The notes under the pieces were generated by a model. That model saw only the letters and a program-made list of their open reading frames with translations, made no database searches and was not told where the DNA came from. The translations under genes and the position numbers were made by a program. Positions 25,876-33,818 of a stretch of DNA of 64,000 nucleotides are shown here, piece by piece (within the stretch, counting starts at the first letter, position 1; each line of letters starts with the position of its first letter). Source of the DNA: Achromobacter veterisilvae (GTDB taxonomy: Bacteria > Pseudomonadota > Gammaproteobacteria > Burkholderiales > Burkholderiaceae_B); the NCBI RefSeq assembly GCF_900496975.1, contig NZ_UFQC01000008.1, forward strand, positions 62,001-126,000. The letters run 5' to 3'.

Positions 25876-27281
25876 GGGGCCTCCCTTGCCTGGGCGGCCT
25901 CTTGCGGCGTGACGGCGGACAGCCGCGCTTGCCAATAGGGTCGGAAGAGCGTCGCAAGCTCGGCGCGGCCATCGGACCGCCGTTCCGGCCGGACGAAGTA
26001 GGTTTCGGCGGCCGAGGCCACGGTGACGCCGCCCGCCCGGCCCAATGCGGCGTAGCCGAACCGGCCCGTGGGCGCCGCAATCGGGCCGTCCGCGTCGGTG
26101 GTCTTCAAGGCGGAACCCGCCAGCCTGACCGCCACCGCGAAACGCAACGGATCGCGGTGGCGCGCGAGCGCGACCTCGCGATAGGCGGGCAAGCCCCTGC
26201 CCGGCCAGCGCTGCGCGCCGGCCATGGCATAGGAGTTGGCCATGGGGTTGGTCGCGCCGCTGAAAATGTCCCAGGACGTGGATTGCTCGACCCAACGCCA
26301 GAAATCCTGCTGCGAAAAATCGAGAGGCGGTTCCTCTACGTACTCCAGCCCCTCGGGCGCCCTGCTTTTCTCGCCCTGCGCCGTACCCCACCCCATGGCG
26401 TATTCGCGAAAATAGCAGCCGACCCAGCGGTTGGAGCGCAGCGCGTGGTACGACTGGGTGTCCAGGGCGCCCCAGCGCCCGTCGGGACCCAGCCAGGTGG
26501 ATCCGCGGCGCCGCAGTTCATGCCGATGCAGCGGACAGCGAGGGTTGACCATCCAGGCATTGCGGCGGGTGGCGCTGCGGCTGTCCAGGAACGCGTAGCG
26601 ATCCGCGGCCTGCTCGACGGCCGGCCGCAAGCCCGCCTTGCGCGTGGCAAGGCTGCGCTCGACATAGCCCGGCCATCCGTCCGACAGCAGGCGCAGCGTG
26701 GGACCTTGCCGCCACCCGCCGCCGCCCGGCGCCGTTTCCGGAAAGTTGGCGGACAACACCTTGCGCATGATGCGTTCGCGCGACCCGGCGAGTTCGGCGA
26801 CGGCGGAGCCGGCCGCGGCTTCCAGCACCTGGTGGACGATGCGGTCGTGCTGCTCGAATGCGGCGGCCAGCCGCTGTTCGGCATCGGGAACGGCCCGCGC
26901 CGCCTGATAGGCAAGCCCCATGTCCGGTCCGAACAGCATGGCGATCAGGCCCGCGGGCGGGTTGCCTCGATTGCGCTGCGCCCGCATCGTGCGGGCATAC
27001 TGCGCGGACGCCGCCAGCGTGACGAGGTGCGCCATCGCCACCTGATGGGCGATCTGCGTCCGGTTGACGTAGGCCAGCGCATTGAGCGCGCGGGCCTGTT
27101 CGAGCGCGCCGCTGTATGCCGCGGCATCCGCGGCATGCGTCAGCCGCGCCCGCGACTCCACGGTCTGGCCCAGGTTGTAAAGAACGACCAGGGACGCGGC
27201 GGCCATCGCCGCCATCAGCAGGCCCAGCACCAGCGCCTGGCCTTGCTGCTGAATGGGCGACGGGCGGGTGGGCACGGTCAC
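25872..27281 (-). CDS. TadG-like pilus assembly protein
   Basis: The 469-residue protein starts with a TadE/TadG-like N-terminal helix (QGQALVLGLLMAAM) followed by the ADAAAYSGALEQARALNALAYVNR segment that is typical of TadG-type proteins. The long remainder is soluble and probably periplasmic. No VWA metal site is evident. The start is the GTG at 27281 that overlaps the stop of the pilin-like gene (GTGA). The +5 position after the Gly is Leu rather than Glu, so it may not be processed as a pilin. Confidence 0.8.
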   Translation of the reverse strand: MTVPTRPSPIQQQGQALVLGLLMAAMAAASLVVLYNLGQTVESRARLTHAADAAAYSGALEQARALNALAYVNRTQIAHQVAMAHLVTLAASAQYARTMRAQRNRGNPPAGLIAMLFGPDMGLAYQAARAVPDAEQRLAAAFEQHDRIVHQVLEAAAGSAVAELAGSRERIMRKVLSANFPETAPGGGGWRQGPTLRLLSDGWPGYVERSLATRKAGLRPAVEQAADRYAFLDSRSATRRNAWMVNPRCPLHRHELRRRGSTWLGPDGRWGALDTQSYHALRSNRWVGCYFREYAMGWGTAQGEKSRAPEGLEYVEEPPLDFSQQDFWRWVEQSTSWDIFSGATNPMANSYAMAGAQRWPGRGLPAYREVALARHRDPLRFAVAVRLAGSALKTTDADGPIAAPTGRFGYAALGRAGGVTVASAAETYFVRPERRSDGRAELATLFRPYWQARLSAVTPQEAAQAREAP

Positions 27282-27544
27282 TTGGCGTCCGCGGCGTTGC
27301 CGGTGAAGGACTTGAGCGAACGGGCCTTGGTCTGCGCCGCCGCTTTTTTCGCGGCCTGCTGCGCGGCGCGCGCCTCGGTGCCGCCGTCTTCTCCTGCAAG
27401 TTCGCGCGCCATGGCCGCCGTCTGCGACCGCACCACCTGCCCGAAATACTGGTACACCGCAATGGCCGCCACGGCGACCAAGGCCACGACCACGATGTAT
27501 TCGGTCATGCCCTGCCCCAACTGACGCTTCCGAAACCCCGACAT
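27278..27544 (-). CDS. Small Flp/type IVb pilin-like protein, first gene of the Tad operon
   Basis: An 88-residue protein with a basic leader and one hydrophobic helix: LG-QGMTEYIVVVALVAVAAI. Cleavage after the Gly would place Glu at +5, the hallmark of prepilins. After the helix the chain is Ala/Lys/Gln-rich and probably helical, longer than in classical Flp. It heads the operon and may be the major pilin or a pseudopilin. The ATG at 27544 has AGAG upstream (GGAGAGCGGAT ATG). Confidence 0.75.
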   Translation of the reverse strand: MSGFRKRQLGQGMTEYIVVVALVAVAAIAVYQYFGQVVRSQTAAMARELAGEDGGTEARAAQQAAKKAAAQTKARSLKSFTGNAADAK

Positions 27545-27664
27545 ATCCGCTCTCCGACACAGTGAAAGTAGGCTTCAGTGTCGATTTCCGGAGCGGGTGC
27601 GGCAATTCGCGGATACCGAGGCGGGCAAAAGTGTCGCCCTCCCGGGTTTTCCCTATTGCCCACC

Positions 27665-27678
27665 CTGCCGGCCGGCAG
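27665..27678. promoter_or_regulatory. 14-base perfect palindrome CTGCCGGCCGGCAG upstream of the Tad operon
   Basis: It lies about 120 bases before the first Tad gene and 124 bases beyond the mdtD-like gene. It could be an operator (it has a CTG...CAG frame as in LuxR-type boxes but is shorter than 20 bases). GC-rich DNA yields such palindromes by chance, so it is weak evidence. Confidence 0.25.
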
Positions 27679-27801
27679 TAGATTGGAGTTGCCGGGCTGT
27701 CTGACACCCATCGCGTGCGAAGCCTGGCAGGAGCGCCTCAGACTCACCATGAGCTGGGGCGCTCTTCCATTTCCGGCCGCGCAGCGGCGCGCGGCCGCGG
27801 G

Positions 27802-29199
27802 CTAGCCGGCCGCCCTGCCGCCCGGCGCGCGCAGGCCCGACATGTCCAGGCGCCGGAAAATCCAGGCCGACAGCAGCGTGATCGCCCCCACGCTCAGGAA
27901 ACTCAGCGAAAACGCCCTGCCCAGGGCGGCGCTGCCCTCGCCCGAGAACAGGTCGACAAGCCCGCCGCCTATGGTGACGCCCAGGCCGATAGCCAGCATC
28001 TGGACCATGGAAAAAAGGCTGTTGCCGCTGCCCGCGTCCTGCTTGCTCAGTCCCTTGAGCGTCACGCTGTTCATGGCGGCGAACTGCATGGAATTCGTCG
28101 CCCCGAACCAGGCAAGCTGCGCCACCTGCAGCCCCAGGGGCCAGCCCGGGGAAATGGCGGCGAACGACATGATCGACGCGCCGACCAGCACCGTGTTCAC
28201 CAGCAGGAACGCGTCATAGCCGAAACGCCGCACCAGCGGCGCGATCCAGGGCTTGGACACCGTTCCCGCGATGGCCGCGGGCAGCATCATCAGGCCGGAT
28301 TGCAGGGGCGAGTATCCCAGTTGCAGTTGCAGCAGCAGGGGCAGCAGGAAAGGCACCGCGCTGCTGCCTATCCGGCACGCCAGATTGCCTGCAAGCCCCA
28401 CGCTGAAGTTGGGCTCGCCGAACAGGCGCAGCTTGAACAGCGGATTCTCGCGCCGCCTGGCGTGGATCATGTAAAGCGGCACCGTCAGCGCGCTGACGCC
28501 GAACAGCGCGGCCGACCACCCCATGCGGCCCTCGCCGGCGGGCAGGTCCAGCGCCAGCGAGAAAGCCGCCATGCACAGGGACAGCAGGCCGCAGCCCAGC
28601 ACGTCGAAAGGCGCCACGCCGCTCAACGCGTCTTCGGGCAGGTAGCGCCGGACCGCGAACAGGCCTGCGATCCCGATGGGCACGTTGATCATGAAGATCC
28701 AGTGCCAGCTCGCGGCCTGCACCAGCAGGCCGCCCAGCGTCGGCCCGAATATGGGCCCGACCTGCCCCGCGATGGAGACGAAGGCCAGGGCCGAAATGTA
28801 CTGTTCGCCCGGCACCGTGCGCAGCACCGCCAGCCGGCCGATAGGAAGCAGCATGGAGCCGCCCACGCCCTGCACGACGCGGGCAATGGTCAACTGCGCC
28901 AGGGTCTGCGCCAATGCGCAAAAAATGGAACCGACGGCGAAGACCAGGATCGCGGCCAGGTAGACGCGGCGGGTGCCGTACCGGTCGGCCAGCCAGCCCG
29001 ACGCCGGCGTCAGCATGGCCATGGTCAAGGTATAGGCCACGACCACGGGCTTGAGCGCCAGCGCCTCTTCGCCCAGGCTGCGGGCCATCGCCGGCAACGC
29101 GGTGTTGACGATGGTCGTGTCGAGCGTCTGCATGAAAAAGCAGGCCGCGACGACCCAGAGCAGGGCTTGCTGTGAGGGGGGCTTCGGCATGGCGAGCAT
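27802..29199 (-). CDS. MdtD-like multidrug efflux MFS transporter (DHA2 family)
   Basis: The 465-residue protein has the 14-helix DHA2 layout. It matches Escherichia coli MdtD segment by segment: FFMQTLDTTIVNTALPAMA (motif D1), ASGWLADRYGTRRVY (motif A), ARVVQGVGGSMLLPIGRL, GQVGPIFGPTLGGLLV (motif C) and SWHWIFMINVPIG. It likely exports drugs or metabolites using proton motive force. There is no mdtABC partner nearby. It follows the MaoC gene after a 69-base gap and may be separately expressed. Confidence 0.88.
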   Translation of the reverse strand: MLAMPKPPSQQALLWVVAACFFMQTLDTTIVNTALPAMARSLGEEALALKPVVVAYTLTMAMLTPASGWLADRYGTRRVYLAAILVFAVGSIFCALAQTLAQLTIARVVQGVGGSMLLPIGRLAVLRTVPGEQYISALAFVSIAGQVGPIFGPTLGGLLVQAASWHWIFMINVPIGIAGLFAVRRYLPEDALSGVAPFDVLGCGLLSLCMAAFSLALDLPAGEGRMGWSAALFGVSALTVPLYMIHARRRENPLFKLRLFGEPNFSVGLAGNLACRIGSSAVPFLLPLLLQLQLGYSPLQSGLMMLPAAIAGTVSKPWIAPLVRRFGYDAFLLVNTVLVGASIMSFAAISPGWPLGLQVAQLAWFGATNSMQFAAMNSVTLKGLSKQDAGSGNSLFSMVQMLAIGLGVTIGGGLVDLFSGEGSAALGRAFSLSFLSVGAITLLSAWIFRRLDMSGLRAPGGRAAG

Positions 29200-29218
29200 C
29201 GTACCGCGGCCATGCCGA

Positions 29219-29239
29219 CGCGCCGCTGACAGCGGCGCG
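29219..29239. terminator. Strong hairpin between the MaoC gene and the mdtD-like gene
   Basis: CGCGCCGCTG-A-CAGCGGCGCG is a perfect inverted repeat in the gap after the catabolic cluster. It has no T run, so it would act as a weak or RNA-stabilising terminator only. Confidence 0.4.
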
Positions 29240-29268
29240 GGCCAGGCACCGCGCCGCCCCGGACAAGC

Positions 29269-30117
29269 TCAGGCGGCCCGCATCAGGCCGTTGTCGATCA
29301 CCACCGCCTCGCGCTCCGCGACCCGCGCCCGGAAGGATCCGTCCCGCCAGATCTCCACCTTCAGGGTCTCGCCGGGAAACACGGGGCCGGAAAAGCGCAG
29401 GGACAGCGAACGCAGGGTGCCTCCGGCCGCGGGCAGCAACTGCCTGGATACGGCCTGGGACACCATGCCGAAGGTGCACAAGCCGTGCAGTATCGGGCGG
29501 GGATACCCCGCGGCCCGCGCCACTTCGGGGTCGCTGTGCAGCGGGTTGTAGTCGCCGTTCAGCCGGTAGATCAGCGCCTGCTCGGGCCGGGTGCGCAACT
29601 GCACGGTCCAGTCCGGCGGGGAATCCGGCATGGCATGCGCGGGGCGCGCCTGCCTGCCGGCATTCGGCATGCCGCCGTCGCCGCGCAGGACGTGGGTCGC
29701 GAACGTCCGCGCGATGAGCCGTCCCGAGTCCGCCTCCGTCAGCGACTTTTCCGAGTACAGCAGCAATCCTTTCTCGCCCTTGTCCACGGCCTCGACGACC
29801 CGGGTCTTTCCGACCAGTTCGCCCGCGGGCGGAATCGGATGGAAGAGTTCCATTCCCTGCTCGCCATGCAGCAGTTTCACCGTGTCGGCCCCGATCTCGG
29901 GCGCCTTCAGCCAGAAGCCCGGGTAACCCAGCACCACGGCCATCCACGGCAGCGCGAGCGGATCGTGCTGCCTGCCCACGTGCGCCAGGTCGGGAAGATC
30001 CAGGGGGTCCTGCCCCAGGCCGACCGACAACGCGTACAGCATCGTGTCGCGCGCGGTGTAGCGCTGCCTGATCTCCGGCAGCTCGTAATTCAGCAATTGC
30101 TCGTAACTCAAGCGCAT
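29269..30117 (-). CDS. MaoC-family (R)-specific enoyl-CoA hydratase
   Basis: The 282-residue protein is a two-half hotdog protein of the MFE-2 hydratase 2 type. The C-terminal half has the catalytic motif RLNGDYNPLHSDPEVARAAG followed by PILHGLCTFG. It hydrates trans-2-enoyl-CoA to (R)-3-hydroxyacyl-CoA. ATG at 30117 is preferred: upstream the frame extends only through the SDR gene. The SDR gene 50 bases upstream is the natural partner, oxidising its product. Confidence 0.88.
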   Translation of the reverse strand: MRLSYEQLLNYELPEIRQRYTARDTMLYALSVGLGQDPLDLPDLAHVGRQHDPLALPWMAVVLGYPGFWLKAPEIGADTVKLLHGEQGMELFHPIPPAGELVGKTRVVEAVDKGEKGLLLYSEKSLTEADSGRLIARTFATHVLRGDGGMPNAGRQARPAHAMPDSPPDWTVQLRTRPEQALIYRLNGDYNPLHSDPEVARAAGYPRPILHGLCTFGMVSQAVSRQLLPAAGGTLRSLSLRFSGPVFPGETLKVEIWRDGSFRARVAEREAVVIDNGLMRAA

Positions 30118-30167
30118 GGCGCCCCTCCCCCTGTTGCCCGGAAATCGATTGCGCGGCCGCTGCGCGA

Positions 30168-31097
30168 TCAAATGGGATCCCAGCTCATCACGTCGGGCGA
30201 ACGCTCCAGGGGATAGAAGTGCTTCTGCATCGCCGGAATCGCGACCTCGGCGATGCGCCGCGGCGTCCAGCCTTCGCTGAAGTGCACCGAACGCACGGGG
30301 CGCGGCTGGCTCATCAGCATGATCTCGTTGGCGCGCACGGCGAATATCTGGCCGCTCACCTCGCGCGCGGCATCGCTGAGCAAATACACGGCCATCGGCG
30401 CGATCTTGCCCGCCTCCATCTTCTTGAGCTTTTCGACGCGGTCCCGCTGTTGCGGCGTATCGGTGGGGATCGAGCTGGTCATGCGGCTCCAGGCGGACGG
30501 CGCGATGCAGTTGGAGCGCACGTTGTACCGGCCCATGTCCAGCGCGATCATCTTGGACAATGCCACGATGCCCAGCTTGGCCGCGCCGTAGTTGGCCTGG
30601 CCGTAATTGCCGATGAGCCCGGAGGTGGAGGTCATGTGGACCATCGCCCCGCCTTCCTGCTCGCGGAAATGCGCGGCCGCCGAACGGCTGACGAAGAACG
30701 TGCCGTCGAGGTGCACGGCGATCACCGAGCGCCATTCGTCTTCGCTCATTTTGTGGAACGAGCGGTCGCGCAGATTGCCCGCGTTGTTGACCACCCCGTC
30801 GATGCGGCCGAACTCGTCCATCGCGCACTGGATGATGGCGTTGGCCGACGCGTGCGCCGCCACCGAATCGAAGTTGGCCACCGCCGTGCCGCCGGCGGCG
30901 CGGATCTCCGCCACGACGCCATCGGCGGGCGCCACGGGCGCCTCGTCCGCGGACAGGTTGTCGCCATTGAGCGCGACGCCGATGTCGTTGACCACCACCT
31001 TCGCGCCTTCCGCCGCCAATTGCAGCGCGATTTCCCGGCCGATGCCGCCGCCCGCGCCGGTCACCACCACCACCTTGCCTTCCATCATGCGTTCCAT
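30168..31097 (-). CDS. SDR-family (3R)-hydroxyacyl-CoA dehydrogenase
   Basis: The 309-residue protein has the classical SDR features: TGAGGGIG for NAD(P) binding near residue 14, NNAG, catalytic Ser in STSG and the Tyr-Lys pair in NYGAAKLG. An insertion after VVND (GVALNGDNLSADEAPVAPADG) and the C-terminal extension match the dehydrogenase part of MFE-2 proteins. With the MaoC hydratase it would carry out the two middle steps of an (R)-type beta-oxidation round. ATG at 31097 has AAGGAGAC upstream. Confidence 0.88.
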   Translation of the reverse strand: MERMMEGKVVVVTGAGGGIGREIALQLAAEGAKVVVNDIGVALNGDNLSADEAPVAPADGVVAEIRAAGGTAVANFDSVAAHASANAIIQCAMDEFGRIDGVVNNAGNLRDRSFHKMSEDEWRSVIAVHLDGTFFVSRSAAAHFREQEGGAMVHMTSTSGLIGNYGQANYGAAKLGIVALSKMIALDMGRYNVRSNCIAPSAWSRMTSSIPTDTPQQRDRVEKLKKMEAGKIAPMAVYLLSDAAREVSGQIFAVRANEIMLMSQPRPVRSVHFSEGWTPRRIAEVAIPAMQKHFYPLERSPDVMSWDPI

Positions 31098-31162
31098 GCT
31101 TCCGTCTCCTTGGAGCCGGTCCGCCGGAAACGCCGGCGGACTCGGCTGCGAACATCGTTGTG

Positions 31163-32191
31163 CTACTCGGTCGTTACGTTGGCGCGGCGCACCACTTCGG
31201 CCCACTTCTTGCTTTCGCTGCCGATGAAGGCGGCGAATTCGGCGGGCGAGTCCGGCTGCGGCACCGCCCCCTGGTCCCGGATCTGCTTCTGCATGTCGGG
31301 CGTCCGGATGATGTCGACCACCTGCTTGTTGATCTCCGCGACGACGCCGTCCGGCGTCCTGGCAGGCGCCCACAGGCCGAACCACGAGACGACCTCGTAC
31401 CCGGGAACGCCGGCTTCCGCCACGGTCGGCACATCCGGAAGCTGCTCGCTGCGCTGGGCCGAGGTCACCGCCAGGACTTTCAGGCGGCCCGCCTTGATGT
31501 GCGGCAGCGCCGAGGGCAGGTTGTCGAAAATCATGGAGATCTGCCCGCCCAGCAAGTCCGTCACCGCGGGGGTGCTGCCCTTGTAGGGAACGTGCACCAT
31601 GTCGACTCCGGTCATCATCTTGAAAGTCTCGCCGGACATGTGCAGCGTGCTGCCATGGCCGGACGAGCCGAAGGTGAGTTTCCCGGGGTGGCTCTTGCCG
31701 TAGGCGATCAGTTCCTTGACGGTGTTGTACGGCGCGTCCTTGGGCACCACCAGCGCGTTGGGCACCATGGCCGTGCGCGTGATCGGCGCAAAGTCCTTGA
31801 TGGCGTCGTAGGGCATGGACTTGTACAGGCTGGGGTTGATGGCGTGGGTGCCTATCGTGCCCATCACCAGCGTGTAGCCGTCCGGCGCGGAACGCGCCAC
31901 CTGCGCGGTGCCGATGTTGCCGCCGGCGCCGGGCTTGTTCTCGACCACCACGGATACGCCCCAGCGCTCGCTCAGCCGCTGGCCGATCACGCGCGCCAGG
32001 ATGTCCGTCGTTCCCCCGGCCGAGAAGGGAACGTTGATGGTGACCGGCTTAGTGGGATAGGCCGGCGCGCCTTGCGCCCCGGCCGTGCCCGCGGTGCCCA
32101 GCGCCAAGGCCAATCCCAGGATCGCCAGCGCCTTCAGGGGGGTCTTTCGCGCCAGGGTTGCGGACGCGTCGCTATCAGTCGTTTTGAACAT
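31163..32191 (-). CDS. Bug-family periplasmic solute-binding protein (TctC type)
   Basis: The 342-residue protein has a signal peptide (after a basic and hydrophobic start, ending near GTAGAQGAPAYP), and the Bug features YPTKPVTINVPFSAGGTTDILAR and ENKPGAGGNIGT. These proteins bind carboxylates such as dicarboxylates or aromatic acids and serve tripartite tricarboxylate transporters; the family is greatly expanded in Bordetella. No TctA/TctB membrane gene is nearby, so the transporter must be elsewhere. GAGGAGACA precedes the ATG. Its place suggests it captures the substrate of the cluster. Confidence 0.93.
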   Translation of the reverse strand: MFKTTDSDASATLARKTPLKALAILGLALALGTAGTAGAQGAPAYPTKPVTINVPFSAGGTTDILARVIGQRLSERWGVSVVVENKPGAGGNIGTAQVARSAPDGYTLVMGTIGTHAINPSLYKSMPYDAIKDFAPITRTAMVPNALVVPKDAPYNTVKELIAYGKSHPGKLTFGSSGHGSTLHMSGETFKMMTGVDMVHVPYKGSTPAVTDLLGGQISMIFDNLPSALPHIKAGRLKVLAVTSAQRSEQLPDVPTVAEAGVPGYEVVSWFGLWAPARTPDGVVAEINKQVVDIIRTPDMQKQIRDQGAVPQPDSPAEFAAFIGSESKKWAEVVRRANVTTE

Positions 32192-32231
32192 TGTCTCCTC
32201 GCTTGTTGTCTGTTTTCCGGAGCGGCCCGCT

Positions 32232-32444
32232 TTAGTCCAGCAATGCGAGCTCCTGCCCCTCTTCCACTTCGTCTCCGACCGCCACCAGAACCTTGGCGAT
32301 ACGGCCGGCTGCTTCGCTCTCGACGGGAATTTCCATTTTCATGGACTCGACCTTGAACGCCTCGTCGCCCGGCCCGATCTGCGCGCCCTCCTCCACGCAA
32401 CAAGCCACCACGCGGCCCGCCACGTTCGACACTATTTTCTTCAT
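32232..32444 (-). CDS. Small biotin carboxyl carrier protein
   Basis: The 70-residue protein is a bare biotinyl/lipoyl domain with the acceptor ESMKMEI (Lys36). Unlike AccB it has no N-terminal extension. It would carry CO2 between the biotin carboxylase and carboxyltransferase encoded just upstream, forming a three-part acyl-CoA carboxylase. Its ATG overlaps the biotin carboxylase stop (ATGA) with AAGGAGCGAG ahead. Confidence 0.92.
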   Translation of the reverse strand: MKKIVSNVAGRVVACCVEEGAQIGPGDEAFKVESMKMEIPVESEAAGRIAKVLVAVGDEVEEGQELALLD

Positions 32445-33808
32445 GCTCGCTCCTTTATTGCCTCGGTTGAGATCAATGCCTGCAAACCGTCCACGGTCAT
32501 CGCGCCCGCCTGGAACCGCTCGGACCGGAGGACCTGCAGAATCATCGGGATATTGGTCTTGATTCCCTCCACCCGGGTGTTGTCCAGCGCCCCGATCAGC
32601 TCGCGCGTGGCGGCTTCGCGGGTGTCCGAATGCGCGATGATCTTCGCGACCATGGGGTCGTAGTGGCTGGAAACCCGGTTGCCCGCGGCATAGCCGGTTT
32701 CCACCCGCAGGCCGGGCCGCCCGCCCGGCAGCTCGAAGGTCTTCAGGACGCCGGGCGACGGCAGGAAGCGCACCGGATCCTCCGCGTAGACGCGCGCCTC
32801 GATGGCATGCCCCTTCAAGACCGGCTTCTGCCCGACCACGGCGGACAGCGTCTCGCCCGCGGCCAGCCGGATCTGGGCCTGCACGATGTCCACGCCGGTG
32901 ACAGCCTCGGAAATCGCGTGCTCCACCTGCAATCGGGTATTGACCTCCAGGAAAGAAAAGCCGCTCTCCGGCGTATAGAGCATCTCCACCGTGCCGATGA
33001 CGTCGTAGCCGATCCCGCCCAGGATCGCCGACAGCCGGTCCGCCATGTCCGCCACGGCCTTGCGGTCGATCGAGGGCGCCGGGGCCTCCTCGATCACCTT
33101 CTGGTATCGACGCTGGGTGGAGCAGTCGCGCTCGAACAGGGACAGGACGTTTCCGTACCTGTCCGCCAGGAACTGGAATTCGATATGGCGCGGCGCCTGG
33201 ATGAACCGCTCCAGATACAGGGAAGCGTCGCCGAACGCCTTTTCGGCCAGGCCGCTGGCGCGCTCCCAGCAGGCCGGCAGGGACCGGGCGTCCTCGACCG
33301 GGACCATGCCGATGCCGCCTCCCCCGCCCGCGGGCTTGATCAGCACCGGGAAACCCAGCGCCTCGGCCGCCCGGCCAACGGCCGCTAGGTCGTCCCTGGG
33401 CAGGATGCCCGTGCTGCCGCCGGCGGGCAGCCCGTGCCGCTGCATCAGCGCGCGCGCCGCCGCCTTGTTGCCCAGCGCGTCGATCCACTCGGGGGAAGGC
33501 CCGATGAAGCAATGCCCGGCCGCCGCAACGCGGCGGGCGAACGCCGCATTCTCCGACAGGAACCCGTAGCCCGGATGCAGCGCGTCGGCGCCGCAGCGCG
33601 CCATGACGCCAAGCAGCGCGTCCTGGTTGAGATAGCTGTCCCGGGCCGGGGCCGGGCCGATGCAGAAACGCTCGTCGGCCTGCCGCAGGTAGGGCACCTC
33701 GGCATCCGCCTCGGAGTACACCGCGACGGACCGCAGGCCCAGCGCCTTGACGGCGCGCAGGATGCGCGCGGCGGCGGCCCCGCGGTTGGCGATCAGTATT
33801 TTTTTCAT
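32441..33808 (-). CDS. Biotin carboxylase subunit of an acyl-CoA carboxylase
   Basis: The 455-residue protein has the biotin carboxylase fold: KKILIANRGAAAARIL at the N terminus, the ATP-grasp glycine loop PAGGGGGIGMV, and FLEVNTRLQVEHAISEAVTG containing the catalytic residues. It charges biotin on the carrier with CO2. Its neighbours mark it as a specialised copy rather than the AccC of fatty acid synthesis; the symbol accC is therefore not given. The carrier-protein gene overlaps its end. Confidence 0.92.
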   Translation of the reverse strand: MKKILIANRGAAAARILRAVKALGLRSVAVYSEADAEVPYLRQADERFCIGPAPARDSYLNQDALLGVMARCGADALHPGYGFLSENAAFARRVAAAGHCFIGPSPEWIDALGNKAAARALMQRHGLPAGGSTGILPRDDLAAVGRAAEALGFPVLIKPAGGGGGIGMVPVEDARSLPACWERASGLAEKAFGDASLYLERFIQAPRHIEFQFLADRYGNVLSLFERDCSTQRRYQKVIEEAPAPSIDRKAVADMADRLSAILGGIGYDVIGTVEMLYTPESGFSFLEVNTRLQVEHAISEAVTGVDIVQAQIRLAAGETLSAVVGQKPVLKGHAIEARVYAEDPVRFLPSPGVLKTFELPGGRPGLRVETGYAAGNRVSSHYDPMVAKIIAHSDTREAATRELIGALDNTRVEGIKTNIPMILQVLRSERFQAGAMTVDGLQALISTEAIKERA

Positions 33809-33818
33809 GGACGTCGCC

